A stretch of DNA of 64,000 nt from Veillonella sp. VA142 (GCF_003992135.1 NZ_RQVN01000005.1:24001-88000); one strand, 5' to 3'. Positions 44,697-54,502 are shown, counted from the first letter of the stretch. Notes: a model not told the origin generated them from the letters alone. Made by a program: numbers and translations.

Positions 44697-46430
44697 TTAT
44701 GCATTCCATAATTGATAAAACAAACCTTTTTGAGAAAGTACTTCCTCTAATCCGCCTTGTTCTACAACTTCACCATCAGATATGACAATAATTTTTGTAG
44801 CATCGCGTAAGGTTGATAAACGGTGTGCTATGGCTATGATTGTTTTTTCACCTTTCATATCTGCAATCGATTGTTGCAGTAATTCTTCTGTGTGACTATC
44901 TATATTCGAAGTAGCCTCATCGAATACTAATAATGACTTATTTTGTACCAAGGTTCTAGCCAATGACAATAGCTGACGCTGCCCCTGTGAAAGCAAGGAT
45001 CCTAAGTACCCAACTGGGGTTTTATATCCTGCTTCCAAACGACGTATAGAGCTATCCAAATGAGCTCGTTTAACAGCTTCTTTAACCATTTCTTCTGTAA
45101 TAGAACTATCAAATAAGGAAATATTCTCTTCTACAGAACCTTTAAATAAATGAGGGTCTTGAAATACATAGCCCATAGATTGGCGTATAATTCTTGGGTC
45201 TAACCTACTTAAATCGTGTCCATTAATTCGAATGTATCCTTTGGTAGGGCGTTCAAAACCAAGTAATAATTGCATCATCGTAGACTTACCGCCACCGGAT
45301 GGACCTGCTATTCCTAAAAATTCCCCCTCCTGTAAAGACCAATTAATATCTTTCAGTACGTAATTTTCTGTTCCATCATAGGAGAAATAGACATGATCAA
45401 ACTCGATAGAATGGATCGCAGAAAATTCTTTTGGTATTGCAAGATTCTTTTCTATTTTCTTCGTTTCATTTTCTAACATTGGTAAAATACGTTCTGCTCC
45501 TGCTAAAGCAGACTGTAGATTCCCATATTTTTCTGCAATTTCCTTAATCGGTTCAAAAATGCGATTAATATATTGTAAGAATGCAAATACTGTGCCCGCT
45601 TCAGTTATGGAATCAAAATACCCAGTCACAGTAAAAATAGCAATCAGAGCGACAAAAAATAAACCATCCACAATAGGCCTAAAAATAGCAAATGTTTTTA
45701 CCTCGAATAAACCTGCTTTTAAAAACTCTCGACTTACCTTATCGTAACTTTTTTCCATGATAATTTCACCTACATAGGTTTTAATCATCAAAATAGCATT
45801 CAACATTTCCTGCACAGATGCATTGGATGCAGCTACTTTACTACGAACACCTCTGAAAGCCTTTCTAGCATATTTACGATAGATAAAAATAACCCCAGTG
45901 AAAACAGGTACTAATAATAATATTATGGTAGCCAAAGTAGTATCAATGAGAAACATAAACACCAAAATACCAACAATCTGAAAGATACTACTACTTATTT
46001 TTACGAGGACCTCTGTATATAAGGTGCGAATCGATTCTGTATCGTTGGTAACTCGTGTCACTAGATTTCCTACAGGATATGCTGTAAACTCTCTAGGACT
46101 CATAGTTAATATATTTTCAAAGATTTTATTTCTAATATCATAGATGATACGTTGTCCAAAACTTTGTAATGCATAGTTTTCTATACCTAGTGCAACCATT
46201 CCAAATAAGATTAATCCTATATAGGCTACTGCATAATTCGTTATGAGGCCCATGTCTTTCGTTGCCACACCTACATCGATAAATTCTTTCATGATGACCG
46301 GGCGTATAAGCTGTACACCTAGTACTAAAATCAACATACAAATGCCAAGACACAGATAAGCAATGTAAGGTTTGATAAATGTGCATAAATGCAATAGCAC
46401 ATGATAATCTGTTTTTTGTTTAGTTTTCAT
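44697..46430 (-). CDS. Heterodimeric ABC exporter, subunit with consensus Walker B
   Basis: This 577-residue half-transporter has six membrane segments (about 1-310) and an ATPase domain with Walker A GPSGGGKST, signature LSQGQ (a change from LSGGQ) and Walker B LLVFDEATSN with the catalytic glutamate. Its partner has the opposite pattern, so the pair should have one active and one degenerate ATP site, as in BmrCD/LmrCD-type exporters. Substrate unknown; multidrug or lipid export is likely. Overlaps the partner gene by 11 bp. Confidence 0.9.
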   Translation of the reverse strand: MKTKQKTDYHVLLHLCTFIKPYIAYLCLGICMLILVLGVQLIRPVIMKEFIDVGVATKDMGLITNYAVAYIGLILFGMVALGIENYALQSFGQRIIYDIRNKIFENILTMSPREFTAYPVGNLVTRVTNDTESIRTLYTEVLVKISSSIFQIVGILVFMFLIDTTLATIILLLVPVFTGVIFIYRKYARKAFRGVRSKVAASNASVQEMLNAILMIKTYVGEIIMEKSYDKVSREFLKAGLFEVKTFAIFRPIVDGLFFVALIAIFTVTGYFDSITEAGTVFAFLQYINRIFEPIKEIAEKYGNLQSALAGAERILPMLENETKKIEKNLAIPKEFSAIHSIEFDHVYFSYDGTENYVLKDINWSLQEGEFLGIAGPSGGGKSTMMQLLLGFERPTKGYIRINGHDLSRLDPRIIRQSMGYVFQDPHLFKGSVEENISLFDSSITEEMVKEAVKRAHLDSSIRRLEAGYKTPVGYLGSLLSQGQRQLLSLARTLVQNKSLLVFDEATSNIDSHTEELLQQSIADMKGEKTIIAIAHRLSTLRDATKIIVISDGEVVEQGGLEEVLSQKGLFYQLWNA

Positions 46431-48156
46431 TGCTATCTCCTTGTTTTTGCAACATCACCAACTCATGATACATACCTTTTTGTTGTAATAATTCTGCATG
46501 TGTACCAGATTCAACAATATGACCCTCGTGAAACACATAAATACAATCTGCATCTTCTAAAGCCTCTAAGCGTTGGGAAATACATACAATAGTTTGTTCT
46601 GCCTTAGATCGCAATGTTTTTAAAATATGATATAAACTATGAGCATCTAACGCTGAGAAAGCATCATCTAGCAACAGGTAGGGAGCATCCTTGTAGAATG
46701 CACGTGCTAAAGAAATCCGCTGGCGTTGTCCTCCCGATACATCGGATCCACCCTCTTCTAAGTTGTCATGTTTGCGTGCACCTTCAATGCGTTCCTCTAA
46801 ATCTCTGAACAACCCCGCTCGTTGAGCCGCCTCTTCGATGGTTATTCTTGAACCTTCATCACTTGTATAACCAAATTGAATATTATCTCGGATGGATACA
46901 CTTAGTAAAGAAGGAGTAGATGGTGCATAAGCAATACTGTGTCGTATTGTACTGAGCGGAATATCTTGAATATCCCTAGAACCGAAATAGATACTATGTT
47001 TAGGGGCATGCTGAATATCCAATAATAATTTAAATAAAGTAGATTTTCCTGAGCCAGGACCACCAACGATACCAATAAAGGATCCTTTCGGAATATGCAT
47101 AGTTACATCTTCTAAAATTGCTTCCTTACTAGCAGGATAGGTAAAATTTAACCCTTGAATATGTATATCTTCTAGTGGTAAGCACCCTACTCTTTCTTGT
47201 ATTTCTTCCTGAGGAAGTTCAAAGAACTCTTCCATCCGTTCCAATGAAGCAACCCCTTTTTGTAAGACTGTTGTTAAAGATCCAATCGCCATAATAGGGC
47301 CAATAACAAGCATGACATATCCATTAAGTGCTACAAATTCTCCTACTGTTAATTCCCCGTTGATAATTGCTTGTCCACTCACATACATATTAAGAGCATA
47401 ACAAATAAAAGGTGCCATATATGTCAATGGAGTCAATAAGGAATCGATACGCACCACATCTAGATTGTTTTCATAGTTTGTTTTGTTCACATTTGTAAAC
47501 CGTTTCCAACTTGTATGTTCTTTATTAAATGCACGGATTACCGCCATACCCAAAAATAGCTCTTGTGTATATTCCGTCACATCACTATAAGAACTTTGTG
47601 CTTTCTTTTGACGGATACGCAGATGTTTTGAAAGTTTCAACATACTATATACAATGAATGGCATCGGCAATATAGTTACAACAGCTAACCATAAAGACAT
47701 CTTTTGAACGAGGATACAAAATGCAATGACCCCAAAAAATAAGGCATCCACAAATAACATAACTCCTAATCCCAGAGACACACGTAATGAAGTGACATCA
47801 TTTGTCATGAGTGCCATAACCTTCCCTGGACCATGCTCATCATAATAGGACGTAGGAATCCGTAAAGCATGTTGAAATAACTCTCGACGTAAATAAAACT
47901 CGAAGTTACGGATAGACCCCAAGAGCATGTGCCGAGAAATGAATTTTAACACAGTAATAACAATACCTAATAGGACAAATAACCAAACATACTGCCAAAT
48001 TCCATCTTTTCCAGCATATAATGTATTAATAGCTTCCCCCATCCAAGAAGGAACCAATAATAATAATCCATTAATTGTAAGAAGCAAAATGATACCAATG
48101 ATATATTTATAGGAATGTTCTTTAAAAAAGTATCGGAATAAGTGAAAACCTTTCAT
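46420..48156 (-). CDS. Heterodimeric ABC exporter, subunit with degenerate Walker B
   Basis: This 578-residue half-transporter has six membrane segments and an ATPase domain with Walker A GGPGSGKSTL, a consensus signature VSGGQRQR and Walker B YLLLDDAFSALD, in which aspartate replaces the catalytic glutamate. That substitution marks the non-catalytic subunit of heterodimeric exporters. It is transcribed first, divergently from tpx, and translationally coupled to its partner. Confidence 0.9.
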   Translation of the reverse strand: MKGFHLFRYFFKEHSYKYIIGIILLLTINGLLLLVPSWMGEAINTLYAGKDGIWQYVWLFVLLGIVITVLKFISRHMLLGSIRNFEFYLRRELFQHALRIPTSYYDEHGPGKVMALMTNDVTSLRVSLGLGVMLFVDALFFGVIAFCILVQKMSLWLAVVTILPMPFIVYSMLKLSKHLRIRQKKAQSSYSDVTEYTQELFLGMAVIRAFNKEHTSWKRFTNVNKTNYENNLDVVRIDSLLTPLTYMAPFICYALNMYVSGQAIINGELTVGEFVALNGYVMLVIGPIMAIGSLTTVLQKGVASLERMEEFFELPQEEIQERVGCLPLEDIHIQGLNFTYPASKEAILEDVTMHIPKGSFIGIVGGPGSGKSTLFKLLLDIQHAPKHSIYFGSRDIQDIPLSTIRHSIAYAPSTPSLLSVSIRDNIQFGYTSDEGSRITIEEAAQRAGLFRDLEERIEGARKHDNLEEGGSDVSGGQRQRISLARAFYKDAPYLLLDDAFSALDAHSLYHILKTLRSKAEQTIVCISQRLEALEDADCIYVFHEGHIVESGTHAELLQQKGMYHELVMLQKQGDSNEN

Positions 48157-48203
48157 AAGTGCCTCGATTCTTATTTAGTTTCGATTTTTTTCGATAAAGT
48201 TTA

Positions 48204-48233
48204 TTTACTAATTTTATTGTACCATGTTATAAT
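48204..48233 (+). promoter_or_regulatory. tpx promoter
   Basis: TATAAT at 48228-48233 has TG one base upstream (extended -10); TTACTA at 48205-48210 lies 17 bp before it. It is in the 124-bp divergent gap between the ABC exporter genes and tpx. No clear PerR or Fur box is seen. Confidence 0.6.
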
Positions 48234-48280
48234 GTCATTATACAAAAGATATTATTCCGCATTTTAAGGAGGAACATACA

Positions 48281-48796
48281 ATGGAAAAACGTACAGGTGT
48301 AGTAACATTTGCAGGTAACCCAATCGCTTTATTAGGTAAAGAAGTAAAAGTAGGTGACAAAGCTCCAGCTTTTACTCTATTAGACAATGGGTTAGGTGAA
48401 AAAACATTAGCTGATTATGCTGGTAAAGTAAAAGTTATCTCCGTAGTGCCATCTTTGGATACTGGCGTATGTGATGCGCAAACTCGTTGGTTCAATCAAA
48501 ACGTGTCTAAATTAGGAGACAACGTTGTTGTCCTAACCGTATCCGTAGATTTACCATTTGCTCAAAAACGTTGGTGCGGAGCTGCTGGTATCGACCAAGT
48601 AGAAACTCTATCTGATCACCGCGATCTTTCTTTTGGTGAAAACTATGGCTTCGTTCTTGAAGGCTTACGTTTATTATCCCGTGGTATTGTTGTCATCGAC
48701 AAAGACGACGTAGTTCGTTATGTAGAATACGTACCAGAAGTAACATCTGCTGTTAACTTCGACGCAGCTGAAGCCGCTACTAAAGCGTTAGTGTAA
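48281..48796 (+). CDS. tpx: Thiol peroxidase Tpx
   Basis: Tpx is an atypical 2-Cys peroxiredoxin reducing peroxides with thioredoxin. The 171-residue protein has the peroxidatic Cys64 in [12 protein letters not shown] and the resolving Cys99 in RWCGAAG, both at family positions. Codon use is strongly biased, indicating high expression. It has an AAGGAGG ribosome binding site and its own terminator. Confidence 0.97.
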   Translation: MEKRTGVVTFAGNPIALLGKEVKVGDKAPAFTLLDNGLGEKTLADYAGKVKVISVVPSLDTGVCDAQTRWFNQNVSKLGDNVVVLTVSVDLPFAQKRWCGAAGIDQVETLSDHRDLSFGENYGFVLEGLRLLSRGIVVIDKDDVVRYVEYVPEVTSAVNFDAAEAATKALV

Positions 48797-48816
48797 TTAC
48801 TAATAACTGAACAGAT

Positions 48817-48850
48817 AAGGGTGCAGTGATTCGTCACTCCATCCTTTTTT
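48817..48850 (+). terminator. Terminator after tpx
   Basis: AAGGGTG-C-AGTGA pairs with TCACT-C-CATCC around a TTCG loop (48830-48833), followed by a T-run. One mismatch lies in the stem. It would limit read-through into the PsiE-like gene 20 bp on. Confidence 0.8.
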
Positions 48851-48866
48851 TATTGGAAAGGTACTT

Positions 48867-49286
48867 ATGAATTATTTTTTACAACAAGTGTCTACATTTT
48901 TTCAGTGGGTGCTAAACTTCACTTTATTTTCCATTGGCATTGTATTAACCGTAGCTGTTTTGAATACAGCATTTTATATCGTGACACTCATACCAGGTTT
49001 ATTTACAACTGATGTAGCATATATTACATTTTTAGAAGAAATTATTAACTTCTTTTTATTTTTTGAGTTTTTATCACTAGTGGTAAAATATTTTAAAAAT
49101 AATTTCCACTTCCCTCTTCGTTATTTTATCTATATTGGTATAACCGCCATTATTCGGTTGATTATAGTGTCTCATGAGTCTGCTATAGATTTATTTTTAT
49201 GGTCATCAGCTATTTTAACGTTAGTTGTTAGTTTAGTCTTAGTTGTACGATATGGTAAAGAGCCTAATACTGACGAAAGCTTATAA
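48867..49286 (+). CDS. PsiE-like membrane protein
   Basis: The 139-residue protein has four hydrophobic segments and the [17 protein letters not shown] and [17 protein letters not shown] stretches (about 60-105) typical of the phosphate-starvation-inducible PsiE family, whose function is unknown. It lies just behind the tpx terminator. No Pho box is seen, so the family's phosphate link is not supported here. Confidence 0.8.
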   Translation: MNYFLQQVSTFFQWVLNFTLFSIGIVLTVAVLNTAFYIVTLIPGLFTTDVAYITFLEEIINFFLFFEFLSLVVKYFKNNFHFPLRYFIYIGITAIIRLIIVSHESAIDLFLWSSAILTLVVSLVLVVRYGKEPNTDESL

Positions 49287-49371
49287 GCTATCTCATTAAT
49301 TATATTAGGTATAGCATCAATAGCTCTGTTCTCTCGTTAATTATATTGACGTTATAGAACCAAAACATACA

Positions 49372-49409
49372 AAAAAGGACTGTTCACGATTTCGTGTTCA
49401 GTCCTTTTT
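49372..49409. terminator. Bidirectional terminator between PsiE-like gene and glnA
   Basis: AAAAAGGACTG pairs with CAGTCCTTTTT (49372-49382 with 49399-49409), and inside it CACGA with TCGTG, separated by a 2x2 internal loop. It lies between convergent genes. The rest of the 249-bp gap holds nothing I can name. Confidence 0.82.
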
Positions 49410-49535
49410 CATAGAAAATTATATGATGCTGCTAGATTCACGTAACTCCTCTTTTACAGAGTGGCATATTCGTGGCAACTGTCAAACATTGTGTTACGTA
49501 TGAGATCCTATTGGATAATACTCTATAGATATCTA

Positions 49536-51431
49536 TTATAGAATATTACGAGCATATTCTGCATATAACGCTTCTAATTCAAGTACTTTTTCATTCATTT
49601 CGACTTGTAATGTAGACGCTGTATCATAGTCACCTTTTGTTAAAGCATCAGTAATACGTGTAAATAAAGATTTATTTTCTGCATTATCTTTTGCTAGGTA
49701 AATGCGCAATGCATTCACTCTATTCCAATTAGCACTATCAAAGGCATCCGCTGCATCATGGATGGATTGTAAGGAACGTACTAATTGAATATTAGCCGGT
49801 ACAATACGATTCGCTAATTCTAATTTCCAACGATTCAATACACCAGCCATGAAAGAATCCATCAACTCTTTATCAAATGCTCCGCCTAATGTTAAAGATG
49901 CTACTTTATCTGGATTGTTCGTATAGCCTTGGATATTTTCCCACACAGTAGCAGGTGCTTTACCGAATTTACGATCTCGTTCTTCTGCTGTGAAATCATC
50001 AAATACATCAACTTCAGAGCGATATTCACGAGATGCATCTAAATAATCAGCTGCTTCCCCTTCTTTTTTGGATAATTCTGCCAAAATTTCTTCTGGTGCT
50101 TTACCAGATGTGATAACATATTTCATTCCGTCAAATGCAGATAAATAAATCAATGCTAAAGCTGTGTAAGTATTTGTATATGGGTTTGGAGAACGTAATT
50201 CAAAGCGAGTAGCCATTGGTGTATCTACATCTCGAATTAATCCACAAAGGATAGTACGGTTACGACTTGGTAGAGATGGATCTGTACCAAGGGATGTTAC
50301 GATACAAACAGGTGCTTCGAATCCAGGTTTTAGACGGTTCAAGGAGTCTGTTGTGGAAGAAATAAATGGATTGATAGCTTCATAGTGTTTCAATAGGCCC
50401 ATGATAGCACCATAAGCTAATGGACTTGCATGTTCCTTACTTAAATCAGCTGGTGAGAACAAATTATACACTTTGCCATTTTTCATTTTTACCATCACAC
50501 CAAAATGTGTATGTTCACCAGAACCTGCTACACCGATGATAGGTTTCGCATTAAAAGTAACATCTAAGCCATTTTCACGGAATACTTCTCGAACGATGAT
50601 ACGAGCTTGTAACTCATTATCTGCAGTTTGTAATGGGTTATTGGTATATTTCCAGTCAATTTCTAATTGTTCTAATACCCAGTCCACATTACCCTCATCA
50701 TCAAGTTTTGCTTTTACGCCTCCAACTTCTTTGTGGCCCATTTCTGCATGTAATCCATATTTATCTAGTAAGGATACTGCTTGTTCTAGAGCTGTACGAA
50801 CAGAACCATGTGTACGTTGCCAATATTGTTCTTGTAATTTTTGGGATACAGATAATGCTTTTACATCAACGTTTTTAGATGGTGTTTTTACCCAGAATTC
50901 TAACTCAGTGGCGGATGTAAAAATAACGTCAGCGATTTCATTAGCATCGATAAACTCCATGCCTTTCACTTGATTCGCTTGTAAAAGTTTCATTAATTCT
51001 TCTTTTACAAATTCACAACTACGTTTTAAAATAGAACGAGAATCTACATAGCGCTCACAATGCTTCAAGAAGGCTGGAATACGAAGGGTACCTGTTGGTT
51101 TACCTGTCTTTTCATCAATATGTTCATAGTTATAATCAACAAACCAATTCACACTTGGGTCACCCCACATATCTACACGAGCATTATTCAATGTAGCAAT
51201 ATTTGTTAATACAACAGAGGAACCATCTGTTTGTACTGCACGACCTTCAAAGAAAGATTCATAATCATCAAAAAATTGCTCCATTGGAATTTTTTCATCT
51301 GTATCATTACCTGCCAAATCAACACCGACTAAGGATACAAAACGAATTTCTGGATGTTGTTCTAGTAAGGCAAGAACACCTTCTTTACCATATTGACCTG
51401 CTGGAATGTAATATAATAATTCTTTGCTCAT
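49536..51431 (-). CDS. glnA: Glutamine synthetase, long divergent type
   Basis: Glutamine synthetase makes glutamine from glutamate, ammonia and ATP. The 631-residue protein is longer than type I enzymes (about 450) and shorter than type III (about 700). The catalytic domain is recognisable by GLHAEMGHKEVGG, the ammonia/glutamate-site stretch GSGEHTHFG, and RFELRSPNPYTNTYTALA. The N-terminal part has TDGSS like the family's grasp domain. A helical C-terminal extension (about 500-631) is unlike type I. The start at 51431 follows GAGGAGG. Its leader contains a terminator (51453-51490). Confidence 0.88.
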   Translation of the reverse strand: MSKELLYYIPAGQYGKEGVLALLEQHPEIRFVSLVGVDLAGNDTDEKIPMEQFFDDYESFFEGRAVQTDGSSVVLTNIATLNNARVDMWGDPSVNWFVDYNYEHIDEKTGKPTGTLRIPAFLKHCERYVDSRSILKRSCEFVKEELMKLLQANQVKGMEFIDANEIADVIFTSATELEFWVKTPSKNVDVKALSVSQKLQEQYWQRTHGSVRTALEQAVSLLDKYGLHAEMGHKEVGGVKAKLDDEGNVDWVLEQLEIDWKYTNNPLQTADNELQARIIVREVFRENGLDVTFNAKPIIGVAGSGEHTHFGVMVKMKNGKVYNLFSPADLSKEHASPLAYGAIMGLLKHYEAINPFISSTTDSLNRLKPGFEAPVCIVTSLGTDPSLPSRNRTILCGLIRDVDTPMATRFELRSPNPYTNTYTALALIYLSAFDGMKYVITSGKAPEEILAELSKKEGEAADYLDASREYRSEVDVFDDFTAEERDRKFGKAPATVWENIQGYTNNPDKVASLTLGGAFDKELMDSFMAGVLNRWKLELANRIVPANIQLVRSLQSIHDAADAFDSANWNRVNALRIYLAKDNAENKSLFTRITDALTKGDYDTASTLQVEMNEKVLELEALYAEYARNIL

Positions 51432-51452
51432 GATAAACCTCCTCATAATAAA

Positions 51453-51490
51453 CAAAAAGACTCCAAGAAACAATGTTTCTTAGAGTCCTC
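51453..51490 (-). terminator. Terminator in the glnA leader (possible attenuator)
   Basis: A 13-bp stem with one wobble (51459-51471 with 51475-51487) and a 3-nt loop is followed on the minus strand by a T5 run. It lies 22 bp before the glnA start. On the minus strand AGTC-AATGAG-GACT (51497-51484) can form a hexaloop hairpin that uses the first bases of the terminator stem, so the two folds exclude each other. It may equally be the plain terminator of rpsU-yqeY. Confidence 0.75.
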
Positions 51491-51517
51491 ATTGACTTAG
51501 TATTATATTATGTGATT

Positions 51518-51546
51518 ATAGTAACACAATCAATTAAGTCTGTCAA
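51518..51546 (-). promoter_or_regulatory. glnA promoter
   Basis: On the minus strand TTGACA (51546-51541), a 17-bp spacer and TACTAT (51523-51518) lie between the yqeY stop and the leader terminator, so a glnA transcript starting here must pass the terminator. Confidence 0.7.
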
Positions 51547-51550
51547 CTTA

Positions 51551-52003
51551 TTAGTTGACTTTAGCAAGTTCTTCTTTGACAATAGCATTGACTAACTTGC
51601 CATCTGCACAGCCCTTAGTCTTTGGTATTACCAATGGCATAAGGTCACCCATCTTAATCGGTGCAGTCAGAGTGGAAATCGCTTCTACCACAATGTGACG
51701 AATTTCTTTTTCACTTAATTGGGCAGGCAAATATTTTGCTAATACTTCCATCTCAGCTTTTACTTGAGCAACCAAGTCATCACGATGACCTTTCTCAAAT
51801 TCAGCTAAAGAATCTTGACGAATTTTCATCTCTTTCGCTAAAATGGCGATAACATCAGAATCTTCTAATTCAATTTTCTTATCGATTTCTGTATTTTTTA
51901 TGGCGCTATTTACCATGCGAATGACTGAAAGTACAACTTTACCCGCTTCGCGAGCTTTCATCGCTTCTTTCATATCTGTTTTAAGCTGATCTTTTAAGGA
52001 CAT
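51551..52003 (-). CDS. yqeY: GatB/YqeY domain protein
   Basis: The 150-residue protein is the free-standing GatB/YqeY tail domain: SLKDQLKTDMKEAMKAREAGKVVLSVIRM, then IRQDSLAEFEKGHRDDL and LPAQLSEKEI. Free YqeY proteins have no settled function; the domain binds tRNA in GatB. It lies 20 bp after rpsU, a very common pairing. Confidence 0.94.
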   Translation of the reverse strand: MSLKDQLKTDMKEAMKAREAGKVVLSVIRMVNSAIKNTEIDKKIELEDSDVIAILAKEMKIRQDSLAEFEKGHRDDLVAQVKAEMEVLAKYLPAQLSEKEIRHIVVEAISTLTAPIKMGDLMPLVIPKTKGCADGKLVNAIVKEELAKVN

Positions 52004-52023
52004 GTTGTACCTCCAAGATTGAC

Positions 52024-52203
52024 TTACGCTTTGAATTTGCGTTTTCTTGCTGCTTCAGATTTTTTCTTTCTTTTTACGCTTGGTTTTTCGTAATGTTCGC
52101 GTTTGCGTACTTCAGATAAAACACCTGCTTTTTGGCAGGAGCGTTTAAAACGACGAAGTGCACTTTCAAGCGATTCATTTTTACCGACTTTAATTTCTGA
52201 CAT
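52024..52203 (-). CDS. rpsU: 30S ribosomal protein S21
   Basis: This small gene of 59 codons translates to a very basic protein starting [19 protein letters not shown], then [20 protein letters not shown] and a lysine/arginine-rich tail ending RKFKA, the usual S21 layout. S21 sits on the 30S platform near the anti-Shine-Dalgarno helix. The ribosome binding site is an exceptional GGAGGGGGGGA. It has a strong promoter 64 bp upstream and is followed by yqeY. Confidence 0.97.
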   Translation of the reverse strand: MSEIKVGKNESLESALRRFKRSCQKAGVLSEVRKREHYEKPSVKRKKKSEAARKRKFKA

Positions 52204-52266
52204 CTATATCCCCCCCTCCAAAACGTATAATGGAAGTGCAGGTAATTTATATACGCACATACAGAT

Positions 52267-52295
52267 ATTATAAGCAGTTGACATATATTTGTCAA
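52267..52295 (-). promoter_or_regulatory. rpsU promoter
   Basis: On the minus strand a perfect TTGACA (52295-52290), a 17-bp spacer and a perfect TATAAT (52272-52267) are present. Bases around the -35 include TTGACAAATATATGTCAA, an inverted repeat that could be an operator. Confidence 0.85.
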
Positions 52296-52327
52296 GCCTA
52301 TTCCCCTATAGTTTCTAGGAATTTATC

Positions 52328-54484
52328 TTATAATTTAATTTCCATACCAATGCGATACATACGACCATCAATATATAAATCATGTACTTCACGGTTTAAC
52401 AAGTTATCTATTCCCACATAGGCAGATAATCCATTATTCCATTTTTTATTGATACTAAAGTTCAACGTATTAAAAGAATATTCATTATAGCTACTAGTAC
52501 CGCGATTTCGCGCTTCCTCAAAACCATATTTATGTGTAAAGCTATTCCATAATATAGCACTATATCCATTGGATTTATGGTCATCATAGATGAGCTGTAA
52601 GGTACTCACAGACCGTGGACGATTACTTAAACGTTCATTGGTGCTCATATCCTTAGCATCCACTAAATTATAAGTACCTTTTACCATGAATCGATTTGTG
52701 AATTTGTGACCTATGCTTAGTTCCATACCTTGAATTTTTGCTTTCCCTATATTGTAATATTGATGACGTTGTGCCACACCAGGTACATCAGATTCTATCT
52801 GTTTAGTATCTATTAGATTGCTTACTCGTGTATGATAATACGATGCTTTTCCAAATGTTTTACCACGTTCTGCTTCTAAAGCTATATCAAACGACGTAGA
52901 CGTTTCAGGCTTTAAATTTGGATTTCCTATAATATTCAATACACCCATAGGTGTCGTATGGAACATATTTAAGTACAATTCTGAAATACTTGGAGCTTTA
53001 TATCCTTTTCCAAAGTTAAATTTCACCCGTGTATGTATATCAAATTCATAGACTACTCCCAATTTTGGTGTAATATTATGCCCAAATTGACTGTTGTTTT
53101 CATACCGAATTGCCGATGTTAATGAAAGTTTTAGAATCGGTCGCCATAAATCTTCTACAAATGTGGCCCAAGAATCATAATGAAACTTTTTACTTTGCTT
53201 CATTTTGTGGACATCCAATCCGCCTAGGCGAGTGCCTTCATAGATAACACGTCGGTACTCTCCGCCAAACATTACATCATGATGATCTCCTACATACATT
53301 GTGTCCTTTCCTTCGAGAACAATGTTTTTGTATGTAGCAGTATCATTATCAGTAGCCGGATACAAAGATTGGTAATCAAACTTCAATGGTGTTGGTGGTT
53401 TTGGTGGTTTGCTTGGCATCATTACATTAATAACACCCTCAGGTAGAGTCCGATCATCTATCATTAAATAGGATTTATCTAATTGACTATAATAAGTTCC
53501 TATTTCATAATTATTTCTATTTGTTCTACCACTGTAGGTAATACCTGTTTGTATACTCTTATTATTAAAATATTCTGTTTTATTTAAATTGACAGGTACC
53601 ATTCTTGAATCTGCCGCAAAGACCATTCCACTTTTGTGAAATACAGTAGCATATTTATCAGCATTATCAGTGTGTAGCTTTTCTTTAAAATAACTGAAAT
53701 CTACTTTAATTGTATTTAGGTTAGGATTTTTAAAATCATACATAACACTACTATTATAGGATTGTTTTTGACCATACATGATACGACGATATCCTTCTGT
53801 ATAGCCTGTTAACTGTTTTGTTCTCGTATTGAAAGTCTTTTCTGACATATGTCGATTGATAGGCCGTTCTTTCGTCACATTCATATTGAAGCTTGCATTC
53901 CAACGACCTTGGTTTCCACTGCTCAATGCATAATATGCTTGTTCGTGCTTAGTACCACTAGATACACCCAAAGATTGTAACATATCGGTAGTATCGGTAG
54001 GCTGCTTCGTAATAATATTAATGATACCACCCATAGCATCTGATCCATATAAAGCAGAAGAAGGTCCACGAACAATTTCAATGCGATTCACTTGGTCTAA
54101 ATTAATGCGGCGCAGCGTGTATACATTTGTCGTATTAGATGCGTCTTCACCGGCTAAACGACGGCCGTTTACGAGCACAAGAGAGTGGCGTGATTCCATA
54201 CCACGAATCATCACCTGATTACCAGTCATACCTGCTTCTGATAAATTAATATTTTCCACCAATTGTAGAGCACTTTCTACCGTATCTGCTCCTAAACGTT
54301 TCATATCATCTTGCGTAATTAATTGTACAGCTGCAGAACTATTCCTAATAGTTTCTGCTTGTTTCGAAGCCGTAACAACCGCCATATAATTATCACTTGC
54401 CTCCATTGCATGTGTCACATATATAGGCGCTAATAAAGTGCTGAAAATAGCTCCGCATAAGGATGCTTTTAAAAGTGTATTCAT
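52328..54484 (-). CDS. TonB-dependent outer-membrane receptor
   Basis: The 718-residue protein has a signal peptide (about 1-26), a plug domain (about 45-160, with QVMIRGMESRHSLVLVNGRRL and IEIVRGPSSALYGSDAMGGIINIIT) and a 22-strand beta-barrel ending in an aromatic/hydrophobic strand (MYRIGMEIKL). It resembles FepA/CirA-type siderophore, heme or cobalamin receptors. The preceding gene encodes a periplasmic binding lipoprotein, so the pair imports a metal complex. The ligand is unknown. It also proves the organism has an outer membrane. Confidence 0.93.
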   Translation of the reverse strand: MNTLLKASLCGAIFSTLLAPIYVTHAMEASDNYMAVVTASKQAETIRNSSAAVQLITQDDMKRLGADTVESALQLVENINLSEAGMTGNQVMIRGMESRHSLVLVNGRRLAGEDASNTTNVYTLRRINLDQVNRIEIVRGPSSALYGSDAMGGIINIITKQPTDTTDMLQSLGVSSGTKHEQAYYALSSGNQGRWNASFNMNVTKERPINRHMSEKTFNTRTKQLTGYTEGYRRIMYGQKQSYNSSVMYDFKNPNLNTIKVDFSYFKEKLHTDNADKYATVFHKSGMVFAADSRMVPVNLNKTEYFNNKSIQTGITYSGRTNRNNYEIGTYYSQLDKSYLMIDDRTLPEGVINVMMPSKPPKPPTPLKFDYQSLYPATDNDTATYKNIVLEGKDTMYVGDHHDVMFGGEYRRVIYEGTRLGGLDVHKMKQSKKFHYDSWATFVEDLWRPILKLSLTSAIRYENNSQFGHNITPKLGVVYEFDIHTRVKFNFGKGYKAPSISELYLNMFHTTPMGVLNIIGNPNLKPETSTSFDIALEAERGKTFGKASYYHTRVSNLIDTKQIESDVPGVAQRHQYYNIGKAKIQGMELSIGHKFTNRFMVKGTYNLVDAKDMSTNERLSNRPRSVSTLQLIYDDHKSNGYSAILWNSFTHKYGFEEARNRGTSSYNEYSFNTLNFSINKKWNNGLSAYVGIDNLLNREVHDLYIDGRMYRIGMEIKL

Positions 54485-54502
54485 GACATAACCTCCTAAA
54501 AA

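Noticed and set aside
52074-52295. Open frame of 73 codons overlapping rpsU on the same strand
   Set aside because: It is out of frame with rpsU, spans its promoter and ribosome binding site, and has no start signal of its own.
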